This document shows positions 23,971 through 33,927 of a stretch of 62,563 nucleotides of DNA, piece by piece. The position numbers were made by a program, and so were the translations under genes. The first letter of the stretch is position 1. Each line of letters begins with the position of its first letter. Under the pieces are notes generated by a model, which worked only from the letters and a program-made list of their open reading frames with translations, was not told where the DNA came from and ran no database searches. Location of the stretch: NCBI GenBank assembly GCA_946187555.1, contig CAMHQP010000003.1, forward strand, positions 1 to 62,563. Direction: 5' to 3'. This DNA is from an uncultured Bacteroidales bacterium (GTDB taxonomy: Bacteria; Bacteroidota; Bacteroidia; Bacteroidales; Paludibacteraceae).

Positions 23971-24872
23971 GAAAGTTTTTTTACATAGCATGCATGCTCT
24001 GTGCGGTAGGCATTGCGAACGCACAGGAATTGAAGTGCACGGTTACGATTAACTCCGATGCGATCGAGGGCTCGAACAAACAGGTCTATGAGACGCTGAA
24101 GACGACCATCGAGGAGTATATGAACAGTAACCGCTGGACGAATATGACCTATGCCGAACAGGAGCGCATTGAGTGTAGTATGCTGCTGATCGTTAAGTCG
24201 GTGGCGGACAATATGTACGTTTGCGAGATGACCTTGCAGAGCCGGAGACCGGTTTACGGCACGACGTATACTACTCCACTCCTGAATTTCGTGGACAGGA
24301 ATTTCAATTTCACCTATCAGGAGTTTGATCGAATTGAGTATCAACAGCACACGTTCACAACGAACCTCACGGCGATGTTGGCCTATTACTGCTATCTGAT
24401 TATCGGTCATGACCAGGATAGTTTCCAACGCTTAGGCGGTACACCGTTCTTCCAAGCCTGCGAGCAAATCGTAACGGCTTGTCAGAGTGCGAGCATGGAA
24501 GGTACAGAGCAGAAAGGATGGTTGGCTTTTGACAGCAATAGAAACCGCTACGCGCTGATCAATAACCTCTTGGACGAAGCTTTTAAGAAATACCGCAATT
24601 ATTACTACGAGTACCATCGTCTGGGTTTGGACGAGATGAGTGCTAACGTGACCAATGGTCGGGCACGCATCGCAGAAGGTATGCCGGTTTTGAAAGAGGC
24701 CTATCGCGCCCGTCCTGCGACGTATGTGATCAATACGTTTTTGGACGCCAAGGCTGATGAATTGGTAGATATCTTCAAGAAAGGCAGCGATAAAGAGAAG
24801 AAAGCGGTGTATGATATCTTGATGGATATCGATGCCACAAGACAAAACACGTATGATCGAATTAACGAATAA
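23967..24872 (+). CDS. porD: DUF4835 protein, PorD-type T9SS component
   Basis: The 301-residue product begins with a signal peptide (MRKFFYIACMLCAVGIANAQ) and then ELKCTVTINSDAIEGSNKQVYETLK, the typical start of DUF4835 proteins, which are annotated as type IX secretion protein PorD. Other family blocks are NMYVCEMTLQSRRPVYG, PLLNFVDRNFNFTY and YYCYLIIGHDQDSF. It acts in the periplasm or at the outer membrane; its exact role in secretion is not established. The gene order DUF4835-recN is common in Bacteroidota, which supports the call. Confidence 0.87.
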   Translation: MRKFFYIACMLCAVGIANAQELKCTVTINSDAIEGSNKQVYETLKTTIEEYMNSNRWTNMTYAEQERIECSMLLIVKSVADNMYVCEMTLQSRRPVYGTTYTTPLLNFVDRNFNFTYQEFDRIEYQQHTFTTNLTAMLAYYCYLIIGHDQDSFQRLGGTPFFQACEQIVTACQSASMEGTEQKGWLAFDSNRNRYALINNLLDEAFKKYRNYYYEYHRLGLDEMSANVTNGRARIAEGMPVLKEAYRARPATYVINTFLDAKADELVDIFKKGSDKEKKAVYDILMDIDATRQNTYDRINE

Positions 24873-26449
24873 TGCTTAAACATTTACACATACAGAACTA
24901 CGCGCTGATCAAGCATCTGGATATTGATTTCGGAGCTGGTTTCTCGGTGTTGACCGGTGAGACCGGTGCGGGTAAGAGTATTATCTTGGGTGCGTTGGCC
25001 TTAGTGCTCGGTGCGCGCGCTGACAGCAAAGCTATCACAGACGGCGAGGACAAGTGTATCATCGAGGCGGAGTTTGATGAGGGTATCATTCGCCGCGAGT
25101 TATACAGCAACGGTAAGAGTCGTTCTTTTGTCGATGACAGCGTGGTGACCTTACAGGAGCTCAAAGTGCTGGCCAATAAGTTGATAGATATTCACTCGCA
25201 GCACGCGAACTTGTTGATCGAGAACGCTGATTTTCAGTTGGAAGTACTGGATGCGATCGCACAGAACGAGGCACTACAAGCGGATTACAGTACCCATTAT
25301 GAGGCGTATATAGCCGCGCTGGAGGCCTTGCATAAGTTACAAGCATTGGCCAAAAAGAGTCAGCAGGATGCCGATTATATCCAGTATCGGTATCAATTAT
25401 TGGATGAGGCGAATCTGCAGGAAGGTGAGTTGGAGGAATTAGAGCAAGAGCAGTATCGTCTGAGTCATGCCGAAGAGATCCGTTCGGCTTTGGAGACTGC
25501 CGTTGCAGCGTTGAGCGGTGAACAAGGCAGTGCGATCGAGGCTTTACGGGCATGTCGATTGGATGAAGCAGCTCCGGAATTACAGGAGCGTTTGGACAGC
25601 GCGCGTATTGAGTTGCAAGATATCGCTCAGGAAGCGGAACATATGGCGAATCGTCTGGAGATGGATCCACAACGTCTGGAATGGGTGGAAGAGCGTATCG
25701 GTGCGTTGGAAGAATTGAAGCATAAGTTCAGTGCAGAGACAATAGAGGAGTTGATTGCCATGCGCGATGAGTTGGCGGAACAGGTGAACCGCTTGGATAG
25801 TTTTGATTTTGATATCGAGCAAGCGCAGAAAGAGGTGGAAGTCAAGAAAACGGTACTGACCAAAGCGGCTAAAGCGCTGACAGAGAGCAGAAAAAAGGTT
25901 ATTCCACATATATGCGAGATGCTGGTTAGCGGGCTTACACGTTTGGGTGTTGCCCACGCTAAAGTGGAGATTCCTATGAGCGCCACCGAGGACTTTACAC
26001 CGAAGGGGTGTGATGAGGTACAGATGCTCTTTGCGGCGAACTTGAATCAGAGTCTGAGGAACGTGAGTGAAGTGGCATCCGGTGGTGAGATCAGCCGGTT
26101 GATGCTGTGTGTGAAGGCGTTGATTGCGAGCACAAAGGGTCTGCCGACTATTATCTTCGATGAGATAGACACCGGTGTCAGCGGCGATATAGCGACCCAG
26201 ATGGCAACTATCATGCGTGAGATGGCAACGCATAGGCAGATTATTGCGATCACCCACTTGCCGCAGATTGCAGCGTTGGGAGAGACGCATTATAAGGTCT
26301 ATAAAGCCGACACAGCCACCCGTACAGAGACACATATCAGTTTGCTGAGCAAGGAAGAGCGGATTACCGAGATTGCTTCGATGGTAAGCGGCAAGAACGT
26401 AACAGAAGCAGCATTAAAGACAGCGAAAGAATTACTATGTTACCATTAG
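24872..26449 (+). CDS. recN: DNA repair protein RecN
   Basis: This SMC-like ATPase of 525 residues acts early in double-strand break repair. The Walker A GETGAGKSIILGAL is at about residue 28, a long coiled coil spans about 155-360, and the signature ASGGEISRLMLCVKAL and Walker B TIIFDEIDTGVSGDIA are near the C-terminus. The ATG overlaps the porD stop by one base (TAATG), and the end overlaps rarA by 13 nt. Confidence 0.96.
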   Translation: MLKHLHIQNYALIKHLDIDFGAGFSVLTGETGAGKSIILGALALVLGARADSKAITDGEDKCIIEAEFDEGIIRRELYSNGKSRSFVDDSVVTLQELKVLANKLIDIHSQHANLLIENADFQLEVLDAIAQNEALQADYSTHYEAYIAALEALHKLQALAKKSQQDADYIQYRYQLLDEANLQEGELEELEQEQYRLSHAEEIRSALETAVAALSGEQGSAIEALRACRLDEAAPELQERLDSARIELQDIAQEAEHMANRLEMDPQRLEWVEERIGALEELKHKFSAETIEELIAMRDELAEQVNRLDSFDFDIEQAQKEVEVKKTVLTKAAKALTESRKKVIPHICEMLVSGLTRLGVAHAKVEIPMSATEDFTPKGCDEVQMLFAANLNQSLRNVSEVASGGEISRLMLCVKALIASTKGLPTIIFDEIDTGVSGDIATQMATIMREMATHRQIIAITHLPQIAALGETHYKVYKADTATRTETHISLLSKEERITEIASMVSGKNVTEAALKTAKELLCYH

Positions 26450-27657
26450 CAGAACGCATGCGTCCAAAGAGTTTGGACGAGTACATAGGTCAGAAACATC
26501 TGGTTGGACAAGGAGCTATCCTGAAGCAGATGATCGAGAGCGGTAATATCGCCAGTTTTATTCTGTGGGGTCCTCCGGGAGTCGGCAAAACAACGCTGGC
26601 GCGTATCATCGCCCACCAGTTACAACGGCCGTTCTATACGCTGAGTGCGGTGACAAGCGGCGTGAAGGAAGTGAGGGATGTTATTGACAAAGCCAAACGG
26701 AACGCGAGTCTGAACAGCGGACTCTTTGCACCGGCTGACAGCCGCAGTCCGATCTTGTTTATCGACGAGATCCATCGGTTCAGCAAAAGCCAACAGGACA
26801 GTTTGCTCGGGGCGGTAGAGGAAGGAACCATCACGCTGATCGGTGCGACTACAGAGAACCCGTCTTTTGAGGTGATCACTCCCCTACTCAGCCGTTGTCA
26901 AGTGTATGTATTGAAGAGTCTGGATAAGGATGATCTGATGGAGTTGTTGAACCGTGTGCTGACCAAAGATGAATATATTAAGTCGCTAGGATTGCAGATC
27001 AAGGATACAGAGGCTTTGTTACGATACAGCGGCGGGGATGCGAGAAAGTTGCTCAATATCATTGAGTTGGTAAGCAACAGCGGCGCGAAAGTGATCGACA
27101 ATGAGACAGTGACCAAGCAGTTGCAGCAGAATCCGGTGGCATACGACAAGGACGGTGAGATGCATTACGATATCATCTCGGCGTTTATCAAGTCGGTGCG
27201 AGGCAGTGATCCGCAAGCGGCGATATACTGGTTGGCTCGGATGATAGAAGGCGGAGAAGACCCGAAGTTCATTGCCAGAAGGTTGGTTATTTTGGCGAGC
27301 GAAGATATCGGTTTGGCTAATCCGAATGCGATGTTGTTGGCGAACACCTGCTTTGAGGTGGTGAATAAGATCGGTTGGCCGGAAGGACGTATTCCGCTGG
27401 CAGAGACGACTATTTATCTGGCGACCTGTAAGAAGGATAACTCAGCGTATCTGGCTATAGACGCCGCGCTGGAGAAAGTGCGAGAGACCGGGAATCTGCC
27501 TGTGCCTTTGTATTTGCGCAATGCGCCAACGAGTCTGATGAAGGAGTTAGGTTATGCCGACGGTTATAAGTACCCGCACGATTATCCGGGGCATTGGGTT
27601 GAACAGCAGTATCTGCCGGACGAATTGAGGGGAACGGTATTTTGGAAGAAAGATTAG
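26437..27657 (+). CDS. rarA: Replication-associated recombination protein A (AAA ATPase)
   Basis: This 406-residue clamp-loader-like ATPase acts at stalled replication forks. Walker A is GPPGVGKTT near residue 48, Walker [16 protein letters not shown], sensor 1 [11 protein letters not shown], and the C-terminal tetramerisation part contains [29 protein letters not shown]. It starts within recN (13-nt overlap), linking two genome maintenance functions. Confidence 0.95.
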   Translation: MLPLAERMRPKSLDEYIGQKHLVGQGAILKQMIESGNIASFILWGPPGVGKTTLARIIAHQLQRPFYTLSAVTSGVKEVRDVIDKAKRNASLNSGLFAPADSRSPILFIDEIHRFSKSQQDSLLGAVEEGTITLIGATTENPSFEVITPLLSRCQVYVLKSLDKDDLMELLNRVLTKDEYIKSLGLQIKDTEALLRYSGGDARKLLNIIELVSNSGAKVIDNETVTKQLQQNPVAYDKDGEMHYDIISAFIKSVRGSDPQAAIYWLARMIEGGEDPKFIARRLVILASEDIGLANPNAMLLANTCFEVVNKIGWPEGRIPLAETTIYLATCKKDNSAYLAIDAALEKVRETGNLPVPLYLRNAPTSLMKELGYADGYKYPHDYPGHWVEQQYLPDELRGTVFWKKD

Positions 27658-28736
27658 TGGGAGGACTATACGTACATATTCCGTTTTGCAAGAAGAGATG
27701 TCTTTATTGCGATTTCTTCTCCACTACCCTTTTGGAGCGCAGGAAGGAATATGTGGAAGCCGTTCTGAAAGAGATTGCGGAGCGGAAGAACGAAGTAGAA
27801 GAGATTAAGACGATATACCTCGGCGGAGGTACGCCCAGCACATTAGAGGTAGCAGATATACGGCGGATCTTGGAGGCTATCGGAACGGACAAGGCTGAAG
27901 AGATCACGATGGAGTTAAATCCCGGCGATGCGACGCAGGAGTACCTACGGGCAATCCGGGAAGCGGGTATTAACCGGCTGTCCATCGGGATACAGAGCTT
28001 TCAGGACAAGCTGCTGCAGTTGATCGGAAGACGACATAATGCGAAACAAGCGATAGAGGCCGTGAAAATGGCACAGGAGGCGGGATTTGACAATATCTCC
28101 ATTGATTTGATGTACGCCCTGCCGTCGCAGAGCATGGCACAATGGAAAGCGGATATTGAGACGGCATTGGAGTTGAAAGTGCAACATATATCGTGTTATG
28201 GGTTGATGTACGAAGAAGGGACAGTAATAACGAAACGTGTGGAGGCCGGAGAGTTGGAGGCGATAGATGAGGACGAAGAGAACGCGATGTATGACTACTT
28301 ATGCGAGCGTCTAAAAGAAGCGGGGTTTGTGCATTACGAGGTAAGTAACTTTGCGCTCCCGGGCTACGAGGCGAAGCATAACAGTCGTTATTGGGACGGG
28401 ACACCATATATAGGAATCGGCGCAGGAGCACACAGTTATGTGGGGAATGTGCGGAGTTGGAACCCGGATGATTTGGAGGCGTATATAAAAGGGGGTATCG
28501 GTTACGGGTTACAGGTTACACGGGAAAGTGAGACATTGAGTGAGACAGATCGCTATAACGAGCGTATTATGTTGGGGTTGAGGACGAATAAAGGGGTTGA
28601 GCGAGGCGCAATAAAGAAAGATGTCAAGGCGCAGATAGAGGCCGGTTTATTGCGGGAGACAGGAGACGGGCATATTGTTGCCACGCAGCAAGGGCTGCAT
28701 CTATTAAACAGGATAATTGAAGATTTGATGATATGA
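27657..28736 (+). CDS. hemW: Radical SAM protein HemW (heme chaperone)
   Basis: This 359-residue radical SAM protein carries the cluster motif in HIPFCKKRCLYCDF near the start, GGGTPSTL, ELNPGD and the HemW-type sequence YVGNVRSWN in place of a true coproporphyrinogen oxidase. HemW inserts heme into respiratory enzymes. The likely start is the GTG at 27657, sharing a base with the rarA stop; a TTG at 27642 is the alternative. A heptamer array (28500-28520) encodes part of GYGLQVTR. It overlaps the penicillin-binding protein gene by 4 nt. Confidence 0.9.
   Translation: MGGLYVHIPFCKKRCLYCDFFSTTLLERRKEYVEAVLKEIAERKNEVEEIKTIYLGGGTPSTLEVADIRRILEAIGTDKAEEITMELNPGDATQEYLRAIREAGINRLSIGIQSFQDKLLQLIGRRHNAKQAIEAVKMAQEAGFDNISIDLMYALPSQSMAQWKADIETALELKVQHISCYGLMYEEGTVITKRVEAGELEAIDEDEENAMYDYLCERLKEAGFVHYEVSNFALPGYEAKHNSRYWDGTPYIGIGAGAHSYVGNVRSWNPDDLEAYIKGGIGYGLQVTRESETLSETDRYNERIMLGLRTNKGVERGAIKKDVKAQIEAGLLRETGDGHIVATQQGLHLLNRIIEDLMI
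28500..28520 (+). repeat. Heptamer array GGTTACN x3 inside hemW
   Basis: Units GGTTACG, GGTTACA and GGTTACA (21 nt, so exactly seven codons) encode part of IGYGLQVTR. This is the same unit as in DUF1015 and the RecD-like helicase. Confidence 0.85.
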
Positions 28737-31003
28737 ACACAAAGAGTTGGTACAAACCATTTTTGATTTGGTTCTGGAGTATTTTCTTCGGAGGGTTATT
28801 GGTTGCTTTTCTCGTTATTTGGTTGATTACCAAAGGCGCGTTGGGATACCTACCCCCGTTGGAGGAGTTGCAGAATCCGAAAAACACATTCGCCAGTGAG
28901 ATTATCTCCGCCGACATGCAGTCGTTGGGACGTTACTACCGCTATGAGAACCGTATCGGAGTGGATTATACAGATCTGTCTCCGAACGTTATTAACGCGC
29001 TGGTTGCCACGGAGGATGTTCGGTTCTATGACCATACGGGTGTAGATTTCAAGTCTATGTTCCGTGCGATATTGAAGTTAGGTCGTGCCGGAGGTGGTAG
29101 TACGCTGACTCAGCAGTTAGCAAAGCAGTTATGGTCTCCGCGCGCGAACAATATACTCGAGCGCGCGATGCAGAAACCGATCGAATGGGTCATTGCGACC
29201 AAGTTGGAACGGTTGTACAGCAAGGACGAGATTCTGCTGATGTATCTGAATCAGTTCGATTTTCTGTATAATGCCGTAGGTATTCAAACAGCCTCACAGG
29301 TTTATTTCTCCACAACGCCGAAAGACCTTAAGTTGGAAGAGGCGGCTATGTTAGTGGGCATGTGCAAGAACCCTTCTTTGTATAACCCCGTTCGTCATCC
29401 GGAGCGCGCTACCAACCGCCGTAACACGGTATTGGGACAAATGGAGAAATACGGATATATCGACGAAGCAACCCATGACTCGATTGCGGCTTTACCGCTG
29501 GAACTGCACTATAGTTCGGTGGATCACAAACAAGGTATCGCGCCTTATCTGCGTGAGTATCTGCGCGTTGTGCTAACTGCCAAAAAGCCGGTAGAGAGTG
29601 ACTATTCGGAGTGGAACAAACAGCAGTATCAGTTGGATCTGTGGCAGTGGGAGAATAATCCGCTGTATGGTTTCTGTGAGAAGAACCGCAAAGCAGATGG
29701 CAGTAAATACGACCTTTATCAGGACGGTTTGAAGATCTACACAACTATTGACTCGCGTATGCAGCGTTATGCGGAAGAGGCTGTGAGCGAACATATGCAA
29801 GCACAGCAGAAAGCATTCTTCCGTGAACTCAAGCGTAAGAAGAACGCGCCCTTCTCGAAGCAGTTGACGCAGGAAGAAGTAGATGGTATCATGAACCGCT
29901 CCATGCGTCAAACCGATCGTTATCGGAATATGAAACGCGCCGGTTACAGTCAGGATTCGATTAAGATGGCGTTTATGACGCCTCGTGAGATGCAGGTCTT
30001 CGACTATGAAAAGGGAATGATCGACACGGTGCTTAGTCCGTACGACTCGATCAAATGGCTCAAGAGTTATCTGCGGTGCGGTTTTATGTCGATGGATCCA
30101 CATACAGGCCATGTGAAAGCCTATGTCGGTGGGCCTAATTTTGCGCATTTCCAGTATGACATGACGACGAAGGGTCGCCGGCAAGTGGGATCCACCGTTA
30201 AGCCGTACCTCTATACGTTGGCCATGGACGAGGGTATGTGGCCATGCGAGACCTGGGTGTATGACTCGGTTGTCTTCATCCTGCCGGACGGAACCCGATA
30301 TGTACCGCGCGACACGCACGACAAGTACCAAGGCGACACGGTGACGTTGACTTGGGGACTGAAGGAGTCGTCGAACTGGATGTCCGCTTATCTGATGTCG
30401 CTCTTTACCCCGGAACAACTCGTTAAGATGATGCGTTCGTTCGGTATTCAAGGCCAATTGGATCCTGTGGTGTCGCTCTGTCTGGGTCCGTGTGAAGTGA
30501 GCGTGGAAGAGATGGTAGATGCCTACACGACCTTTGCCAACAAGGGTATTCGCACCGAGCCGTTATACGTGACCCGTATTGAGGATAACAACGGCAATGT
30601 GATCGGCACATTCACGCCTAGAACGCACGAAATCATCAGTGAGACCACGGCCTATAAGATGATTTATATGTTACGTCAAGTACTGGATCACGGTACAGGT
30701 GTTCGTATGCGTTTCAAGTACGGTATAACGGCACCGATGGGAGGTAAGACGGGTACGACGAACAATAACTCTGACGGATGGTTCATGTGCTTCACACCTT
30801 CGCTGGTAAGCGGTACATGGGTTGGAGGCGAAGACCGTGGCATACATTTTGATAATATGGCAGAAGGACAAGGTGCTTCGATGGCATTGCCTATCTGCGC
30901 GTTGTATATGCAGAAAGTGCTGGCTGATCCGGATTTGGGATACAGTCCGACCGAAGAGTTCGATATCCCTGCCTGGTTTGATCCGAATGAAGGATGCCAA
31001 TAA
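28733..31003 (+). CDS. Class A penicillin-binding protein (PBP1A-like)
   Basis: This 756-residue bifunctional cell wall synthase has an N-terminal transmembrane helix (residues about 8-35). The GT51 glycosyltransferase has ATEDVRFYDHTGVDFKSMFRA and GGSTLTQQLAKQLW at about residues 85-135. The transpeptidase has the active-site Ser in GSTVKPYLYTLA near residue 487, SSN in the KESSNWM stretch and KTGTTNN near 672. It polymerises and crosslinks peptidoglycan in the periplasm. The ATG overlaps the hemW stop; the stop is followed at once by a heptamer array. Confidence 0.94.
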   Translation: MNTKSWYKPFLIWFWSIFFGGLLVAFLVIWLITKGALGYLPPLEELQNPKNTFASEIISADMQSLGRYYRYENRIGVDYTDLSPNVINALVATEDVRFYDHTGVDFKSMFRAILKLGRAGGGSTLTQQLAKQLWSPRANNILERAMQKPIEWVIATKLERLYSKDEILLMYLNQFDFLYNAVGIQTASQVYFSTTPKDLKLEEAAMLVGMCKNPSLYNPVRHPERATNRRNTVLGQMEKYGYIDEATHDSIAALPLELHYSSVDHKQGIAPYLREYLRVVLTAKKPVESDYSEWNKQQYQLDLWQWENNPLYGFCEKNRKADGSKYDLYQDGLKIYTTIDSRMQRYAEEAVSEHMQAQQKAFFRELKRKKNAPFSKQLTQEEVDGIMNRSMRQTDRYRNMKRAGYSQDSIKMAFMTPREMQVFDYEKGMIDTVLSPYDSIKWLKSYLRCGFMSMDPHTGHVKAYVGGPNFAHFQYDMTTKGRRQVGSTVKPYLYTLAMDEGMWPCETWVYDSVVFILPDGTRYVPRDTHDKYQGDTVTLTWGLKESSNWMSAYLMSLFTPEQLVKMMRSFGIQGQLDPVVSLCLGPCEVSVEEMVDAYTTFANKGIRTEPLYVTRIEDNNGNVIGTFTPRTHEIISETTAYKMIYMLRQVLDHGTGVRMRFKYGITAPMGGKTGTTNNNSDGWFMCFTPSLVSGTWVGGEDRGIHFDNMAEGQGASMALPICALYMQKVLADPDLGYSPTEEFDIPAWFDPNEGCQ

Positions 31004-31004
31004 A

Positions 31005-31039
31005 GTGAAACGTGAAAAGTGAATAGTAAAAAGTACATA
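31005..31039 (+). repeat. Heptamer array (GTGAAAA-type, five units) supplying a GTG start
   Basis: Units GTGAAAC, GTGAAAA, GTGAATA, GTAAAAA and GTACATA run from 2 nt after the PBP stop into the TPR gene. The third unit provides the GTG start codon (31019-31021), and the last three units encode MNSKKYI. Confidence 0.8.
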
Positions 31040-32974
31040 GTTCTTTTAGCGTGTTTGTCGTTGTTTTTTATTCCGGCAAAAGCACAACTGAATACCGATC
31101 GTATTACTGCGATCGGTAGGAATGCATTGTATTTTGAGGACTATGTGCTGTCTATTCAGTATTTTAATCAGGTCATTCATCTGAAGCCTTATTTGGCAGA
31201 GCCCTATTTCTATCGAGCGATCGCCAAGATTCAATTGGAGGACTACCAAGGAGCTTTACAGGATTGCAATGCGGCAATAGAACGGAATCCCTTCTCGCCG
31301 GGTATCTATTATGCGCGAGGTTATATATACCGGCAAATGAATCGTTTGGAGGAGGCCGAATCCGATTATACGGAGGCATTACGTTTCTCGCCCGAGAACC
31401 GCACCTATATGTTACTGCGCGCAGATACGCGTGCGCAAAGGAAGCATTATGATGAGGCGCTGGAGGATATTGAGCAGATGTTAAAACGAGAACCGCAATC
31501 GGCGTCCGTCTGGTCTGAGAAAGGACATATCTGTTCGTTAAAGAAAGACACGCTCTGCGCGTTGGAGGCCTTTGAGAAGGCGACTAAGTTCGATAAGAAC
31601 AACCCGGCGGCCTGGTCTGCTTTGGGCGTAACGAATCTAATGTTAGAGCGGGAAGATGAGGCGTATGTGCAACTGACACAAGCGATTAACTTGGGTTCTA
31701 AATGGGCTGGCGACTATATTAACCGCGGAATTATTCACTACCATCGGCATAATTATCGCGGTGCGTTGTCGGACTATGATCAGGCCGTGAAGATTGCGCC
31801 TCGGGAAGCGGATTGTTACTATAACCGAGGCGTGATGCGTCAGGAAGTGGGCGATTACAACCGCGCGTTGGAGGATTTGAATACGGCGATTAGTTTGGAT
31901 GAAGAGCGCACAGAGATGCGTTATCAGCGCGGTTTGGTGGAGATGCAACTCAAACAATGGAAAGCTGTTGTGAATGATATGGACGCCTTGATTGCGCGTT
32001 ATCCGTATTTCCTGCCGGCTTATTATCTGGCCGCCCAAGCGAAGACCAAGTTAGGCGACAGCAAGGGTGCGTACCAATACCGGCAACAAGCCTATGAGTT
32101 GGAGCAACGCAAGGATGAGATACAAGCCCAACAAACGGCACAACCGAATACCGACTTGTTGATTGCAGATGCCCAGCCGCAGAAGAAAGACCATCGTAAG
32201 GAGTTTTCATCTTCAACGGCACAGAATCAAACGGATATTCCAGAAGAGGAAGAAAAATACGAATCGCAAGCTCGGGGCAGTGTGCAGAAGCGCTATCAGG
32301 ACGTAGTGAACGAGCCGAATATGGTGCTTAATTACTACAGTCAGGATCTGAGTTTGAGGCGTACGAACTACTACCATCCGTTAGTGGATAAATTGAACAA
32401 GGCAGAGAGTCTTCCTGCGGCGCTGAAATTCACTTGTCAGGAGTTGACGCTCTCCGCCGAGATGGTCGATTATCATTTCGCCAACATCAACCATTTGACG
32501 CGGATGATGGACGAGGCGCCAACAGCTGAGTTATATTTGGCACGAGCGCTGGAGTTTGCTATTATCAAGGACTATGCAAGTGCCGTAGATGATTGCACGA
32601 AGGCGCTGGTGATAGCCGATAGGGAGTTAGAGCCGATCATCGTCTTCTGCCGCGCCAACTGGCGTTATCGGATGGCGGATGGCGATTATGAGTTGATCTT
32701 ACGCGATTATGATCACGTGTTGCGTATGCAGCCGGATTTTGCTTTTGCGCTGTATAACAAAGCCAATATCTTGTGCGCAAAAAAGGAATATAACGATGCT
32801 ATTACGTACTATACGAAAGCGATCGCGCTGGATGGGGATTTTGCGGAAGCCTATTATAACAGAGGTTTGACGTACGTGTATATCGGCGAGAATGAAAAGG
32901 GTTTGACGGATTTGAGTAAGGCCGGAGAATTAGGTATTTATCAGGCATATAATTTGATAACACGGTTTAAATGA
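31019..32974 (+). CDS. Secreted tetratricopeptide repeat protein
   Basis: This 651-residue protein has a signal peptide (KKYIVLLACLSLFFIPAKAQ) and at least ten TPR units in two blocks, about residues 35-360 and 480-645. They show repeated patterns such as DYNRALEDLNTAISLDEE and EYNDAITYYTKAIALDGD. A low-complexity, charged linker (about 365-420) separates them. TPR arrays mediate protein-protein contacts, here in the periplasm or at the outer membrane; the partner is unknown. The GTG start is made by a heptamer array. It overlaps the next gene by ATGA. Confidence 0.85.
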   Translation: MNSKKYIVLLACLSLFFIPAKAQLNTDRITAIGRNALYFEDYVLSIQYFNQVIHLKPYLAEPYFYRAIAKIQLEDYQGALQDCNAAIERNPFSPGIYYARGYIYRQMNRLEEAESDYTEALRFSPENRTYMLLRADTRAQRKHYDEALEDIEQMLKREPQSASVWSEKGHICSLKKDTLCALEAFEKATKFDKNNPAAWSALGVTNLMLEREDEAYVQLTQAINLGSKWAGDYINRGIIHYHRHNYRGALSDYDQAVKIAPREADCYYNRGVMRQEVGDYNRALEDLNTAISLDEERTEMRYQRGLVEMQLKQWKAVVNDMDALIARYPYFLPAYYLAAQAKTKLGDSKGAYQYRQQAYELEQRKDEIQAQQTAQPNTDLLIADAQPQKKDHRKEFSSSTAQNQTDIPEEEEKYESQARGSVQKRYQDVVNEPNMVLNYYSQDLSLRRTNYYHPLVDKLNKAESLPAALKFTCQELTLSAEMVDYHFANINHLTRMMDEAPTAELYLARALEFAIIKDYASAVDDCTKALVIADRELEPIIVFCRANWRYRMADGDYELILRDYDHVLRMQPDFAFALYNKANILCAKKEYNDAITYYTKAIALDGDFAEAYYNRGLTYVYIGENEKGLTDLSKAGELGIYQAYNLITRFK

Positions 32975-33888
32975 AGTCGTTGAGATACATAGTTGTTGTG
33001 TGTGTGCTGGGTCTTGCCGTGAGTTCGACCAAAGCACAGGTGTTGTATGAAATCAGCGGTAACGGAGCGAAAAGCAAGTCGTATGTTCTGGCAACAAACC
33101 GGTTGGTTGAGATGCAGTTTTTGGACACGATACCGAACGTGTTCAAGTGCTTTGGGAAATGCCGTAATGTGGTGACGGAATTTGCGATGCAGGACTATGA
33201 AGCCTTGGCGGCATTACGTCAAGCAGCCGTTCTGCCGGACTCTGTAAAATTGACGAATTTTTATAGCGAAAGCGAATATCAATATATAGATAACAGTCTT
33301 CGCATAAACTTAGGTATGGGTTTAGATCAGTTGTGCAGGATGAAGCCGGCGTATTTGACGGAGATGTTTCGCACGGAATTGATGCGTCAGTGGTTGGGTT
33401 ATGACGATCAAAAATCGATGGAGAATTTCTTTGAAGTGGTTGCCTCAGAACGCGACATGCCGATTGTGGGGTTGGATAATGTGGGCGAGACGATGTATAT
33501 GCTTTTTGACCGGGAACCGTTTCATTGGCAATGCAAGGAGTTATTGAAGGTGATCGAGTATCCGGAGAATGAAGTGAAGCAAGAACGAACGATTCGGGAT
33601 ATGTATCGGGACGGACGTTTGGCAGACATCGCATATCAGGTAGAGGGGCCGAATAATACAAGTTCCATCTCGTTTTCGGACTATAAGGTCTATGCACAAC
33701 GCAATGTAGAATGGGCGAAACGACTCAGACCGATTTTGACGGAAGGCGGTGCCTTTATTACGCTCAATGCCATCTATCTGGGTGGTGAGAAAGGCCTGCT
33801 GCAACAACTGCGGGCTATCGGTTACCGCGTAAGGCCTGTGAATAGAGGTATAAAGGTAGGTAAAGAACAAAGAAACAACCAAATATGA
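32971..33888 (+). CDS. TraB/GumN family protein
   Basis: This 305-residue protein has a signal peptide (about 22 residues ending in TKAQ) and then VLYEISGNGAKSKSYVLATNRL, the characteristic start of TraB/GumN proteins. Later blocks are PIVGLDNVGETMYMLFD, RNVEWAKRLRPIL and a GGAFITLNAIYLGGEKGLLQ-type sequence. The family resembles Tiki metalloproteases; the His expected in the N-terminal GTxH motif reads ATNR here, so catalytic competence is doubtful. It overlaps the TPR gene by 4 nt. Confidence 0.82.
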   Translation: MKSLRYIVVVCVLGLAVSSTKAQVLYEISGNGAKSKSYVLATNRLVEMQFLDTIPNVFKCFGKCRNVVTEFAMQDYEALAALRQAAVLPDSVKLTNFYSESEYQYIDNSLRINLGMGLDQLCRMKPAYLTEMFRTELMRQWLGYDDQKSMENFFEVVASERDMPIVGLDNVGETMYMLFDREPFHWQCKELLKVIEYPENEVKQERTIRDMYRDGRLADIAYQVEGPNNTSSISFSDYKVYAQRNVEWAKRLRPILTEGGAFITLNAIYLGGEKGLLQQLRAIGYRVRPVNRGIKVGKEQRNNQI

Positions 33889-33927
33889 ACCAAATAAGAA
33901 CTAAAGAATAACTAAAAAAATATACGT

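Noticed and set aside
33862..33920. A-rich stretch with AAAGAAC-like units before the unknown secreted protein gene
   Set aside because: Period-7 similarity is too weak and the composition too A-rich to call an array with confidence.
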